NCBI RefSeq assembly: GCF_000003815.2
Contig: NC_049985.1
Location: forward strand, 16,807,218-16,871,217
Length of the DNA: 64,000 nucleotides
Source: Branchiostoma floridae
Taxonomy: Eukaryota; Chordata; Leptocardii; Amphioxiformes; Branchiostomatidae
Direction: 5' to 3'
A program made the translations under genes and the position numbers. The notes under the pieces are model-generated. The model did not search any database and was not told where the DNA came from. It was given only the letters and a program-made list of their open reading frames with translations. Shown piece after piece: positions 1-13,700 of the stretch (the first letter of the stretch is position 1; each line of letters starts with the position of its first letter).

Positions 1-34
1 CGTCAATCATGAGAGGTCAATATGTGCCATTCAC

Positions 35-3000
35 CTGAGGGGAATGTGCGATGTGTAAGCCTGGATGGTTTCTATCAGCCTGTGCGCCATCTTGGCGTTC
101 ATCCCCACCTGCACCACCACTGCTACCCGGGCGGGTACGGTCGGGCTGCTGGGCCCGCAGGAGCTGTAGACTTTTCCCGGCGAGCCCGGAGTCTTGGCAG
201 GCACCTGACGTATACATAAAAACAACGGAAGACACAGGTAAATACGATAATGACGTATCATATGTGATTTGGTGTGTAACATACAGGTTTGGAAATTCTT
301 CATAACAAAAGTGAAGCACACTCATCGCCATCGGATTTTAGGAATATGTGTGATCTTTTTCAATAAAACTAGACTGACCATTCCCTTTTGGCTCGCGTCA
401 CGAAGCCCGAAATTTGCCCCGGTGAATGCGAGTATACCTTTATGAAGGCGTCCTTCGCCGGAAGTTCGCCGGGTCCAAAGTTGATTTTAACTACGAGTTC
501 AAGCAATCCAAGGGCCTGCCAGTGCCCAAAAATAGCCCAGTCCCGTAAACTACCCGGAGAGGCCCCTTTGCCAAATGGGACCATAGCATGATGATGTTAC
601 CTGTGATTTGTGCAGTGTGTCCATATCTCCGTACTTCTGTAACTCTGCCGCCCAGCTGACCTGGTTTATCTTGTTCTTCTTCAGATCATCCATCAATTTG
701 CGCTTCTGCTCTTTAGTCCAGCCAGTTGGTTGGCCTGGGTGAAATTCTCCGTAAAACCTTGCGGTAAAATAAACAAACAAGATTTGAAGAAGGCTTCTGT
801 CCGATCCGATGACTATGGTTGTCTACTTGGCCTTTTAAAATGTGTCTTTGAAAATAGTCATACAGAATCAATGGGAGAAAGCACATGTCATAAATAAGTT
901 ATAGTCACCTCTTTGTATTCTATCACCAAGTGCTCATATCCTCCGAACAGGTTTCTTGTCGAGTGAACTTAACTGTAAACTTAAAACAACAGCATTGGCA
1001 GGATACTTACTTATCAATCCAGCGAAAGGTATTGTCTTGCAGCATTTTCTTCAGTATGGTATATTCTGCTCCCTCCACGTCCAGCTTCAAAACTACAAGG
1101 AAGATTCTTCGTATTATCCGTGATCTGACAACTCAATAAAAAATATAGCAGAAGGTAGAGGTAGTCCCATATCCTTTGTAAGGACAGTGGGTCTAGGGCA
1201 CTGTACTGGGAGGCAGGGCCCAACCCTCTCCTTTCACCGTTTTTACCACCCCAACTAAAGTCAGGTACACAATTTGTGGGGTTAGGAAGTCGTGTAAAGT
1301 GTCCTCCTCAAGGGCACAAGATCGGTAGTAGCAAGGATTTTATATTATGAGACATGACGTTACATACTACTCTTTGGTAGTAGCATGGCATGATTCGAAC
1401 TAAGCACCCCTGGGTTCTGGAGCAAACATCTTGTCGTTATACCACACAACCCCACAGTAACAGATAGAAAAAGGCCTATAGCTCATTAATTATTAATTCA
1501 CACACTAAAAACACTGACTTCCGTACGGTCAGCTACAAGCTGCAAAGAAGAGTTCGTAGATCCCATACAGTCATGAATTATTTCAATCATGCAGATAACA
1601 TCCAAATTTAAATAATTTATGTATTGCTATGTATACCTAACTTACACATGTCATAATGTTGATATCCTTATCACTTAACACTTAGGTGAATTACTGCACG
1701 CATTGTATGGTTTTACTTACTAGTACATAATTAGTGTCTGTCAATGTTCCATCTGACCTTGATTACATATCTAGTAAAGTCAATCACATACAAAAAGTAA
1801 ATAATAAGGTACTTATGTGGTCGTTTGTTGCAAAGTTCTGCTGTATCCATTGTGATAAGTCCACTGTTGGCACAGTCTTGCGGTGGGATAGCTTCCTTCT
1901 TCCTCCAGAAACAGTGTCGATCTTCTCCTTTTTGTCCACGTACAGCGTCCCCCCTCCCCACTGCATGTCTATATTGTTGTTCTTTCCTTTGTCAGGAGCC
2001 CAGGCAGACTCCGAAAATGCCGTCATGTTACCTTGTACGTAGGGTAAATGGAAATGACACGATGACTTCTTATACATGCACCAGTTTGTAGCTTCCGACT
2101 CCTCAAGTATGTAATTGTTCACATTGCACTGCAGCAGGTGTCGCTGCTTAGAGATGCGGTCCCAAACATATAGCAAACACATATATACTTACATATATAT
2201 ATAGAGAGAGAGAGTATTGTTACATGACAACATATATGTACACGATCCACTCCTAGATAAATAAATATAAATATAAATATAAATATAAATATAAATATAA
2301 ATATAAATATAAATATAAATATAAATATAAATATAAATATAAATATAAATATAAATATAAATATAAATATAAATATAAATATAAATATAAATATAAATAT
2401 AAATATAAATATAAATATAAATATAAATATAAATATAGATATAAATATAAATATGAATATGAATATGGATATGGATATAGATATAGATATAGATATAAAT
2501 ATAAATATAAATATAAATATAAATATAAATATAAATATAAATATAAATATGAATATAGTGTCAAGATGGACTAAGTCTTCTAATCTTTTCTTGCGACGCC
2601 TTGGGCGGCGGAGCCGTAAGTATATCTCTGCGATTGAGATGCCAAACATTCCAAAATTCCACACCCGCATTCCGTAGGTAGTTCTTTCTTTTATTAGCAA
2701 TTCGTTGTTCCGTCTTCTTAAAACCCTCAATGAAATCATATGTCAGATTCATAACTTGTAAGAAACAGTGAAGTGTTGAAATATATTTACCATCATTGTC
2801 CGAGACAGCCGTTGGGCAGTGCAACACGTGGTCCGAATATGGTGCGAAATATGGCGCCAGCCTTTCGTCCAGTTCAAAGGAGTGAATGATATATTCCTGG
2901 CCTTTAGGGTACGTGTCTCTGCGTGGGAAGATAGCAGGGTACTTTGTTCGAGGGCTTTGTTAACATGGTTTTGGCTAGAATGTGGACTGTAGTAACGTGA

Positions 3001-4998
3001 AAAGCCCATTGCTGTCGCACGCTCCAGTGCTTGGTAACATCACACATGCCCAGAACATCTCAACCCACATCATGCAAGGGATTAGATCAAAGGTAGAGGG
3101 AGGCCATGCAGGAGATGCGGAGACGGCGTTAATGAATGAATGAATTAATTAACTCAATTACACGACAGTCGTAAAGTTATGGCCACAACTACTGAACAAG
3201 AGATAGAACAACAAAATGTCATCAATAAGATTAAATGAGTTACAGCACAGTCATGTATCAGTGGTCTGGTGTTCACATTCTGAATGATGGAAGTTTACTT
3301 GCAAGTTCATGCCCGGAGGCTAATTGCAAGTACATGGTATAAAGTTATACATAGGAGACGACGTACAAGTAACAATGGACATTATTGTAAAAAACATGAC
3401 CCAGAGATCATCCGTTCTAATCTCATTACTAGCTACCGACATTGCACCCTTGGGAAAGACATTTAAATTTCACACTTCAGTCATGATCAGGTGAAAATGA
3501 GTACGTAGCTTCGGGAAGGGACGTCCCTCGAATCGAACGTTAAAGGATTCTTAGGTAGGTCCCGATGCGCGAGACATCCCCCGAGCCCATAAAATAACCC
3601 ATCACACTTATGGAAAAGAGTAGGGGTCCCGATGTGAGTGAATCAAATAAAACTATTCGGATGCACAGCTTGTACAGTTCAGTACAAACCTGGTGTATCA
3701 ATTACGTCTATAGGTGATATGTTGGGTATGCCAGAATACATACAAACAAACAAACAAACTACCTGAATAACTGAACACTTGAGGCGACATTTGCTCCGCA
3801 GTCGAGGAAGAATTTCCGTTGGCTCTTGGTTTTTTTCTTGAAAGTCTTCACCATCGGGACATGGCCGGCTTCAAATCTGACAGAAGAGAACAAATTTGAC
3901 AGACGTTTATTCTTTGGAGGATGGGATGCTTACCGATTCAAATTTCACGAGAAAAGGTATAAATCATTGACTGTTATCATAAGGAAGAGAGTTTAATCCT
4001 TATACTTCAACATATCAAACATGAACCCTGTGTCATGCTATTTTGCGTTGCTGATCTTTAAGTTTATTGATGCGAATTTAATATTAATACTATTGACATC
4101 GACCATTATGTACCCTGTTTGCTTTCGCCGTAGCAACCTTTCTCACCCCGGCCGTGAGCGGAAGTACGAAATGATACCCAGTTCCTAACTCTGGGTTTAC
4201 AAGATGGCGATAAACTGCACAATGTCACTAGTAACATATTTCCTCGCTAGTTTTGCGCATAGAACAGCTATTGTTGTATCATAAGAAACTAAAACTGTAT
4301 GAGATAACAAAATAGTGTATATTTGATAGAAATTGTCTCTTAGTTTGTTTTTTGTTTTCTCGAATTTGCTTTAACCAGGCCATATTAATTTTCTCTTTGT
4401 AGCGATTTTGTCCTAACCATGGCCAGGCCATATTTGTTGTTTACTCTGGGTTTACAAGATGGCGATAAACTGCACAGCGTTAACATATTTCCTCGTTAGT
4501 TTTGGGTCTAGAACTATTATTGCTGCTTCATAAGAAATTGAAAAGTAAAATAAAAGTGACTATTTACTCAGAAATTGTAATATTTCTTACTTTTTGTCGA
4601 ATTTGCGCCAACCAGGCCATGTCTGCTCTTCGATACCAGGCCATATTTGCTCTTTATTCAGGTTTCAAAAATGGCGATATTATCAGCACAACGTTGATCT
4701 TCTTCGCTAGTTTTTTCAGCTAGAACTACTATTGCTGCTTCATAAAAAATTGAAAAGTAAAAGAATAATGACTATTACTTAGAAATTGAAGTGTTTCTTA
4801 CTTTGTAACGAATTTGCGACTCTGGCACTTGCCCAACTGAGACCGTAGATCGTTGCAGGAACAGTTTCCCACCACTCTCAGCTGCACAGGGCATCTCGGC
4901 ACCAAGACAGGGGAGCCATTTCCGATAAGTTGGGAAATGAGTAGTCCGGATAAGAACGACAGCAAGGCGGTGATCGCACGCTTGCCGCTGGGTCCCAT
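35..4998 (-). CDS. FkbM-type membrane-anchored methyltransferase, 7 exons, 3' end outside window
   Basis: Exons in gene order: 4998-4802, 3876-3763, 2918-2791, 2031-1813, 1092-1011, 757-601, 204-35; all have GT-AG borders and phases that match, and the last ends in a donor so the gene continues off the left edge. At least 355 residues. The start [15 protein letters not shown] gives a short N-terminal signal-anchor (about residues 8-26), so a Golgi/ER lumenal enzyme is likely. Family motifs seen: FFLDCGAN (about 88-95, SAM-binding loop), IHSFELDE (about 115-122, acidic SAM contact), then a QWGGGTLY stretch, [17 protein letters not shown] (about 222-230) and FYGEFHPG (about 248-255). These are typical of FkbM/METTL24-like methyltransferases; the substrate is unknown to me. 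An upstream in-frame ATG at 5118 would bury the anchor and is less likely. A large ATAAAT microsatellite sits in intron 3. Confidence 0.85.
1184..1452 (-). repeat. tRNA-derived SINE copy
   Basis: Read on the minus strand it begins with a tRNA-like head holding a B-box-like AGTTCGAATC and continues into a body with TTGTGCCCTTGAGG and a GGGGTGGTAAAA end. The same body is found at 41362-41540 (minus), 3430-3510 (plus) and 58935-58990 (plus). It lies between methyltransferase exons 4 and 5. The ends are approximate. Confidence 0.6.
2262..2560. repeat. (ATAAAT)n hexamer microsatellite
   Basis: About 300 bases of near-perfect ATAAAT units, with a short GATATG/GATATA variant block near 2440-2495. 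It produces long artificial reading frames of alternating IF or LY residues on the minus strand. It lies in intron 3 of the methyltransferase. Confidence 0.97.
3430..3510 (+). repeat. 5'-truncated SINE body
   Basis: Carries the GCACCCTTGGGAAAGACATTT, CAGGTGAAAATGAGTACG and GCTTCGGGAAGGGA blocks of the same SINE family, without the tRNA-like head. It lies in a methyltransferase intron. I saw no other gene-like content in 2919-3762. Confidence 0.45.
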
Positions 4999-5919
4999 GA
5001 TTTCAACCCTTGATATATGCCAAGCGTCGTAAAACGCGACATCTAACCGCGCGGATGGTGCTGGCACAAAGTAGTGCAAAATAAATCCCTTCAAAATGTT
5101 GCGGAGAGTGTCGACCAAGCGCTACGGGTAGGGACGTATAAATTCGATTGATCACAGGTTAAGATTTGAAAGGAAATTTTACCACTTTTCCCAACATTCT
5201 AGTGATCTGGACTGTTTAACTTAAGACATGTGTTGCTGCGCCAGATTTATAAGTAACGTTACAATTTCGGGTGAAGAGGCTATGCAAAACATGATGTTGT
5301 TGCTTGCACACACACACTTATACGCACAGGTAGGTCAACAACAGAAGTAAGTGCAAAAGCAGACTTTTTGTTTTACTTTGAGTGTTCCCTGCTGCATTTA
5401 TAGGCATCCCAGAGTCAAACGTTCGCTGTGTGTGTGAAGAAAAATCCCGAAATACTATACTCTGTTTCTGTCGGAGCGGACGCTCAGCTCTAAACGACAT
5501 ACAGTAGTTTACTACCGAGGTCAACGCCAGGGGCAGGGGTCATATATCTTTCACACCCATTTAATTGTCCGTCTGTTTCTGGCTGTTAAATATCAGCAAT
5601 GTGTTACAAAGGAAAGATTTGTTGGGTTCTTTTTACCAGTAGTTTGCAGCATTTGGAGGGCTGGTCCCTTTGTAGCCTGAATTTATAATTACACAATCTA
5701 ATTAATCCTAAGGCTTGTCCCTTTTAATGCTCTAGCTGAACAGACGATGACGTCAGCAACACGAACACAGTGACTGTTTCTACATTACGTCATCCTGTTT
5801 CGCATAGTTAGGCTGATGTGTAATCTGATCCCTGAACTCTAACCTTTCACAACTATTTCCTGATTCAAGTTGAACTTCCTGTTTTCTTGGTGATTTAGTG
5901 TTAGTGGCGAAGTGCTACA
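4999..5919. promoter_or_regulatory. Divergent promoter region between methyltransferase and gene A
   Basis: About 920 bases separate two start codons that face away from each other. TGACGTCA (CRE-like) is at 5748-5755, 165 bases before gene A, and a related TTACGTCA follows near 5785. No TATA box was evident. Whether the two genes share this region is inference. Confidence 0.5.
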
Positions 5920-8900
5920 ATGTCCTTTAATAAAACTCTGATACTCCTTCTCCTCGCGGCTATTTTGATGTCGACTTCTGCCGACGAAGGTGAGTTTTTG
6001 TAAAAGTCTTCCTTTTAAAGTTAAGTCGTGGTTGAAATTGTTAACATTACTTGGACGGCCTGAGAAATCTAACCAAACATTTCCGTCCCAAATGGCGGTG
6101 ACTAAAGTATGCGGAAGTACTTGTAACACTATTACCTCCTCTTTTATCACTATGGGATGTACGGAGTTTCGAAACTTTGACTATCGATCCCGAAACAAAA
6201 TGTCTTCATCTGAAATGAAGACTAAGAACAGAGACAGATTTCCTACATTTTTGAAAGGTAAAAAAAAGTAAAGAAGTCAAACCCAAACATTTAGAAATAG
6301 TCAACACAAGGAATCGAGTAGCCCCTTTTTACAATAATGTTTATCACTGTCCATTGTCACATGTATGCCTCCTATGCTTACACCATCTACTTGCAATTAG
6401 CCTCCGGGCATGAACTTACAAATAAACTTTTCACTGTATGAAACATTGTTATGTTTCCCTATTCAGCATGTACTTCCCCTCTTGGCATGGAGTCAAAAAC
6501 CATCCGTGACGACCAAATCACGGGGTCCTCTACATACTGCGGGACTACAGGCTGCTGGGGTCCAAAACTAGGAAGACTACACCACAAGTACGCGTGGTAC
6601 CCACGGGACTACGGCAACCCAGGGCGAAAGCAATGGTTCCAGGTGGACTTACGGAAGAGGAAGCGAATCACTGGCGTTCAAACTCAAGGTCATAAGTACA
6701 CCTACAGCTACTACGTCACGTCGTTTCAGGTACAGTTTTCGGACAACGGAACAACTTGGACGACTTTCGCTACGACTGATGAAGAGATGGTAGGCATGGA
6801 ACACCCGGTACCCGTAGTGTGTGCTATACAATCTATCGCTATCAGGGGCTATAATTGGTCTACTAAAGTGTCAGTTTAAATAGTCGGGCGGGCTGTTTAG
6901 TCAATCCGATAGGATCACCCACAGTTCTATATGCTAGTTAGATAAAATCCTCGATTTTTAAGTAATTATAGCAAAAGTATCATTTGCGTGATAGGCATTC
7001 ATATTATGTGCGTAAGGACGGATCGGCCAAATGCTAGTGGCTGTAAGTTTTCAGATCTTTCCAAGCTGCATTTTGTGTATCCAAGTTGCTGAATAGTATG
7101 TAATACTATCCTTATCCCCTTACTTTGCTCCTGGTGGGTTTATCTAGGGGAAACGTTATGTATATGTAGATGAAGTTCGTAGGGCTAAGCATAACAAGGG
7201 CAATGTTTTCTCGATTCACTCTTTTAGTTTTAGTGCATGAAGGCTTCTGTTTCTTCACAAATATGGCATACATCTGCACCCATTCCCTCCGAGGTGATTG
7301 AAGGTAACCGAGGCGCTGAAACTGTAAAGGAGAACGTGTTCGTCCCTGCCATACAAGCCCGGTTCCTCCGAGTGGTTCCCTGGACCTGGTACCAAAATGG
7401 CGCGGCTCTCAGGCTGGAACTCCTGGGGTGTGACGTCATAGGTGTGTTGCATCTTGGGAAGACTCTTTTATAGTCGTCGTGTGTTTCTGAATAAATTCAT
7501 TTGACAACGTGATCATAATTTGATATTTATAGGAAACCAAACATTTTCACATCACCATTTCATTATGTGTGTTTCTCCCATTTTGGCAAACTGAATGACC
7601 GAATAAGTGACATTATAGTAGCTCGAAGAAACGATTTGTATGGATTATTTTTGTTTCCTGGCATTTTTAAAGAATATGATTTAGAAAGGTAACTGAGTAG
7701 TAATATCTATTTTGGCTTTGGTGTACAACAGAGACAACCACATCACCTTCAACAACGCCACCCCCTGAACAGACGACACCTCACACAACATCAGGTACTC
7801 ACCCTTTATCAGTGATGACATCTACCAAAGTACCTCACAGCGCCTCAGAAACTGTCCCAGGTAAAGGACAAGGAAGTGACAGAACTCATGAGATTCATGA
7901 CTTATGTGAAATTATGGGGCAGGGGGCAATTTCATGCATGTATCTGAGGCAGTTGAAGCTTTACAGAAAAGTAGGAATGTTTCAAATCAAACCCTTGCCA
8001 ATATAGTACATTGTTCCTTTGTTGTGATCTCCAATCATAAGATATGTTATACAAGCCTCACAATAGAAGAGTCAGTTGAACGAGAACTTTAAGAAAACCT
8101 GGTGATGGGGCTTTACTTAATTCATTTTTGACGAAGAAAATAACCATTCATTTTTCTTACAGTAAACATTTTCAACAGTAATGTAACACCCCCATGTCCC
8201 ATTGCCATCCCTTTCTTTGCCTTCCCCATTTCACATGTATGATTGCTGAACATTGAAGAGTTATGTAATTATCTTATAGATATTGTGAGGAATCTATATA
8301 TGTTACATGTGCACCTACGAAAACATCCATTGAAAAATTTTGTTTCAATTTTGGACCAGATGATCAGAAGGAGGTCAATTGCCCTGCCCACTCTCACAGC
8401 CTCTTTATGAAAATAATAATTGGTATTTACACTACAGTGACAAAGTCGTCTGGAGGAACCCGATGAATGACTGAACTGAACACTTTACACATGATGATAT
8501 AGCATGAATCTTACGTCTTCGCTCGGATTATGCACTGTAGAAATCCGGAGTTTCTTCATAATTTTTCTCCTGTTCATGTTGACTTGGCGACAACTACAGT
8601 AAATAAGTATACCAGTAGAAGACATCCATGTCAATACGATGTGATCATCAAATGTTCTTTCTACCTTTTTTTAGGTGTCATAATCGCGATAGCCATCGGC
8701 GGTGTGGTAGTAGTGGTGGCGGCGACAGCTGTGACCATTGGGTTTGTGGTAAGGAGAAGGTAAGCTCGATAGAGAATACATAATTGACATTGACATAAAC
8801 ATCATCAACAAACATGCAAACATGCAATTACCTTGACGTAAGGTGGACGCAGTCTTCCCCTACGTCTGCGGTTAGAAAACCCCTGACGGAATACTTGATA

Positions 8901-9289
8901 AACCAATTTGCTGGTCTCAGTACACTATCCAACCAAACCAGTCTGAGAGGCCTCAAATTTCGGTTATTTTTCGCTCGAAGTTTAACTCTGATCTCATCCT
9001 TTTGTATCACATCCTATTTCTGAAAATGAAAACTTTAGAATATACAAGGTCATTGATAAACTAGAACTTTGCTTCATCCTCCTTTCTCTATTTTCCCAGG
9101 CGATCAACCTCAAGATCTCATGCAGATCTTTCATCAACCGCTAGAGGGCACATGTTTGTAAACACCGAGTACAGTTCGGTTCAGGCTGTACCGTCCTCTG
9201 AGAGGCACCGTGATCGTGACACGTCTGCCAACAGAGACAGAGAAGGCTTCGTGGATAACGATCTGTACATGAAAGCAAGGTCAGCATAG
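5920..9289 (+). CDS. Gene A: F5/8C (discoidin) type I membrane protein, 6 exons
   Basis: Exons 5920-5989, 6467-6789, 7294-7441, 7732-7860, 8675-8759, 9100-9289; 314 residues. The start MSFNKTLILLLLAAIL is a clear signal peptide. Exons 2-3 encode one F5/8C domain (about 24-180), from CTSPLGMES through WFQVDLRKRKRITGV to LRLELLGCDVIG. A short Thr/Pro stalk, one transmembrane helix (about 225-248) and a 62-residue tail follow. The tail has NTEYSSV, which fits the ITSM pattern TxYxxV, and a second tyrosine in DLYMKA. No LCCL domain. F5/8C domains usually bind phospholipid or glycans; the ligand here is unknown. The stop used is TAG at 9287. A GCAAGGTCAGC donor just before it and an acceptor at about 9549 would allow an alternative end. 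The exon 3 acceptor at 7293 was chosen because it keeps frame and homology. Confidence 0.85.
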
Positions 9290-9915
9290 AGTTTTGTGTC
9301 TTGGTGAAATTTTCAATCCACAAATCCAATGTATAGGCTACATTTTCTGTTGAGGCAAGGATGTTTTATCAAGAAAGCTCTTCAGCTTATCAAAAGTTCC
9401 TACATAATGTTGACCTCTTGTGTCTCTAGTTTAAATTGCAGGCAAAATAATGCTTAAATAAAAAGCGACTTTTCACACAGACAGAAGCAGAAGTTTAGCT
9501 GCGACTGTTTTTGACGTGTTTTGGGCATTATTTTCTCTTTTTGTACAGAAAGTTTTCTTCTTGTCCGCCAGCCAAACGCATGGTGCTGGTCATGACTAGA
9601 AGAAAACGCCTAACCTCTGCTTGGATACTACAAAGACACAGACACAGACAACAAAGAGCCTGAATAAGAGGAATTCAAGGGATAACAGTCATATTTGTCA
9701 TATTTTCTCCTCAGCGCGCCGACAGGACAACCCGGGACTACGCGGGCAATAACGGGAGGCAACGGCTCTGGGGAGGGAGACAATAAATTCATAGAAAATG
9801 TCATATATGAGACATCAGAAATGAACTGAACAGCACTAGAATGTGACAGTGAGTTAGGTACATACTGAGAACTTAAAGGTGCTATCAATACCTATGTCAA
9901 AACGGATATTAAGTT

Positions 9916-10118
9916 GTAACGCTAGTTTACATTTATCCAGGGAATGAACATATAGTTATCCGTTTTTTTTAAACGAGGTATTTAGCGATTTTAGGGATAT
10001 CAAGTCGACAGACGGTGGTTTCAAATTACAATAATTTGAAAACATGACAATTTGAATATAACCGTCCATCGACTTGATATCACTTAATACCCCGCTGATA
10101 AAGGTGAACTAGTGTTAC
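9916..10118. mobile_element. Fold-back MITE, about 203 bp
   Basis: The two ends pair: GCTAGTTTACATTTATCCAG (9921-9940) against CTGATAAAGGTGAACTAGTG (10095-10114). A second inner pair is GATATCAAGTCGACAGACGGT against ACCGTCCATCGACTTGATATC. The whole element can fold into one long imperfect hairpin. No coding capacity. Confidence 0.7.
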
Positions 10119-10639
10119 CGATTTGGAACGACAGACATACATTTTTGAGCGCACGGACTGTGATCAATTGTTCAAGGAAGAAAATTCAAAAGGACCTTGT
10201 GGAAGCAACGAGTTAATATTCCTTAACATTTATACTTTTAAAAAATTGTTTTACATGTACGTCTAGTAGTAAAGTTAAGATCCTGATCTAGCCAGATATG
10301 TAGCCGGAAAAATATAATCAGACTGGCGCTCTTCATTTACAAGTTACGATTTAATGACTACTTTAATGGCAACACTAACTGCAACTTACATTAGTACGAA
10401 CAATAGATAAAGTGATAGATTACCGATGACTGAAGTTAATTACATGTCTATTCCACTGTGGCAAAGATTAAACAAATACGTGTAAGAGGTTTCAAAACAA
10501 ATTTAAGAGATCATTTGTATAACGTTGAACATTGTTGTGAAAGAATATAATCTTTTGGCACTATTCCAATTCCAATAGTAACACTGGTTGTAAAACATTC
10601 CTCTCTCAATACGTTATCTTGGCCAATCGCATTCTCATG

Positions 10640-10647
10640 TGACGTCA
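10640..10647. promoter_or_regulatory. CRE-like TGACGTCA upstream of gene B
   Basis: Perfect palindrome, 116 bases before the gene B start, followed by an AACGCCAACGCAC block resembling the one in the promoters of genes E-G. Confidence 0.5.
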
Positions 10648-10762
10648 CCTACTTGTAGCAACAACGCCAACGCACACAGTAGCCAAGACCAGAACTTAAA
10701 ACGCAGATCACAAATTTGTCCTAGCGCCCTTTCTGCGTATCTTGCGAACTTTGTAAGTCGTC

Positions 10763-13700
10763 ATGTTCCAATTTCGGATGGTTGCATGGTTCTTTCTGTG
10801 CCTGTGTGTCGGCTGTTCACTTCATGAAGTAACATCGGAGACGAAAAATGGCGGTATGTGTGGTTAATTTTTACATTCATTCACATTTAAAACTGGGGCA
10901 CTGACGCACCGCAGCAACAACACGGTTATACGTTACATATACATGTAGATATATCTGAGGGGATAGCTTTAGGAGAATCGAATAGTCAAAACAGTTGGAC
11001 CATTTTTAAATCAAATTTAAATTTGAGCCCGGTGCTACCATCGTTTAAATCACTCAATGGTCACTATGTAAGACCAACATTAGGTTATAGTTTACATGAG
11101 TAGGAATTGGACAGCATCTTTTGTCCCTAAGTTTGAAACATTGCGATTGACTTGATAGGGGAAACGGGACTCATGACATGAGGACCATTGGAACTGTGGT
11201 TTTGTTTGGTTCTTATTGGTTCTGTTGACAGGAAGTTACAAAAGTTGGTTTACTCGCACTTACATCCTTCGCCTTCCTAGTGAAATGTTCCTGCTAAACG
11301 TAATAGATGACGTATTACAGGCTGTGGCGGGAATGACGTCATACCCGCGAGAGGGAACAATGCAAAAGGACATTCACCGACGCCAACTAAAATTTGTTCT
11401 TAACGATGATCTGCACAATGATTTGAAAAGTCGATTTTGCCTATTGTACGGGTACGCTTTTTAACATAGAAAGAAACTGGCATACTTTGCAATTGGACTC
11501 TTTGGAAATGTGTTTGAATGCTATTTCAACTTTCTAAATGTTTCACCTGTTGACGAAAGCTTTGGAAAAATCCACGATATTTCCAATGATATTTATAAAT
11601 GTATAAGTAATGTTAAACATTTTACGATTGTTAACCATTATCTACAGTTATTTGGAGCATTTTTGAACTGGCGAGCTGGGAAGAAAGTAATTCACACATC
11701 CCGGCGTACAGGGAAATAGTAGCGCAGGCGTAATGTGTAGATTCTTTACTACAAAAGAGCCACCATGGTGTGTCCAGTAGTGAAATCGAAAACTATACAG
11801 AAGCAGACAGCATTTGCCAGTTTAACACCTAGGTTTATGGAGCAATAACACAAGTCTACAACGTTCATCCCAAACCAACACTTTTTCATTTCTAGTTTGT
11901 AATAGAAAACTTGGATTGGAAGACAGGACCATACATGACTTGGACATCACCTCTTCGTCTGTGGCCAACCTTGTCGGCGTGTGGTGGCCTTGGTTCGCAC
12001 GGTTAAATGGAGACTTCGCCTGGCTACCGCATCTAGCTCTGACTACGGGATCATGGATACAGGTGGACATGAAAGAGCTGAAGACTGTTACTGGTGTGAT
12101 AACCCAAGGGTATGATGGCCCACAGGACAAGTTCTGGATAACAAGTTACCGCATTCTTTACATGGACGCCAACTGGAGATGGGATATCATAAGAGACCAA
12201 CATAACGTAACGGTATGTATAACTCCATCGATAATTGTCATGGGAAGATACGCAGGACTACATGTGCATAGGCTTGCTGGGACTTTAAATGGTGTACACC
12301 ATTTCTCTGTTATATCATTTGTCTGACCCTTCCCTCTTCCCTCAAGCGGCCTGCAGGCTATTTGAGCTTATGAATAAACAAAGTTCAAACAAACAGGTGT
12401 TTCTATCTTACACTTGGGTATATTTCGTCACACAATTTGATTACAATTGAATTGGCGTTAAATGAAAACCCAGTACGACTGTTTTTAGCTAATATGGTAT
12501 TATATGTATTTATTGACACGGCCTACTCGCCAGAGACAGCAGAAAGTCACTATATACCCTACGAGCTTCTCCCTAATTGCCTTTTCTAATGATATACGCA
12601 AACGAGGGCTAGTCCTTTTTTACAAGACAACATTGAATGAAGACAACTTACTACGGGACCGACACAAGCCTGGTAGACCTGGGATCCCTGATGCTTTGGA
12701 AAAGCTGTCAAGTTTGGTTCGGAAGTAAAGTAGAATTATGATATATCTTTTTCATTTTTGTGCACCTGCTCTTCACAGACTTTCCCCGGGAATACGGATG
12801 CAGCTATACAGAAGACGAACATGTTTGAGAGACCCATCGTCGCGCGGATGGTACAGCTCCACCCGGCGACTTGGCACGGACTCCCGGCTCTCAGGATGGA
12901 GCTCCTGGGATGTGACTTTAACGGTAAGAAACGGCCAACATCATGAATAACAAGAGAATAGAGGCTACAGATAGATTTGAATATAGGGTTAATGACTCGC
13001 CCTGAAGTGACTACGGTGCCACAATTCATGGTTGATTCCTATAACCACCAATTGAACGACAGAGGCCGCGTAGCGGTCGAGGCTGTTTACCTATGCCCGT
13101 ATTTTGGACCAATGGGAACCTTGGAAAAAGTGGGTAGTATATGGGATATTAATGACCTGGGTTATGGAGGAAATGGAGCCTTCTGATTGGTCCACGCCAC
13201 CCGGCTATATGATAATATATCTTCAATTGCAACAACTCCCACAACGCAAAAATAGGAAATATCAAAAAGACACCCATGATTAGCCCCTCTCGATTGAAAC
13301 ATGATATCAAAAATTACGCTAGCCCTAATTGTTATGGTAATTAGGATGTTAAGTTTTATGCTAAGCCTCCATTTTGTATTTTGTGTAATAGTTGCTACCA
13401 TACATTGTACCGTGTACAATTGTCGTGCAATAATATAGTTCATTCATTCATTCATTGTTACAATGTCCAGGTCATTCGCTGGATGTTGAATGACTGCAAA
13501 GTTTGGAGGATTTTAACCATTGTTCAGTAATTTTGTTCAACATTGGAAATGTCTAGGTCATTCGCTTGATTTTGGATGACAATAACGTTTGGAGAATTCA
13601 AATATCAACCATTTCTCACTAGTATGGTTGAGTAAAGTTAAAAGTACGCCTAAAGCTTTTACAGGTTAAGTATTGAGTTCGTTCATGTTGAAATTAAGGC

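Larger units (their letters stand above)
9290..10762. other. Intergenic DNA between genes A and B
   Basis: No gene seen. It contains a fold-back MITE (9916-10118) and, close to gene B, a CRE-like site. Short reading frames here have no recognisable domains. Confidence 0.6.

Noticed and set aside
2119-2739. 206-codon minus-strand frame rich in Ile/Phe
   Set aside because: It is translation through the ATAAAT microsatellite; the ends show no domain.
2561-2745. Possible methyltransferase exon reading [20 protein letters not shown]
   Set aside because: The true exons at 2791-2918 and 1813-2031 join in matching phase with continuous family motifs (VSDNDGNMTAF), leaving no room for it. Probably repeat-derived.
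9549-9600. Extra 3' exon of gene A after TTTTGTACAG
   Set aside because: Frame gives no family motif and no stop homologous to the other tails; the TAG at 9287 is simpler. Kept only as a possible isoform.
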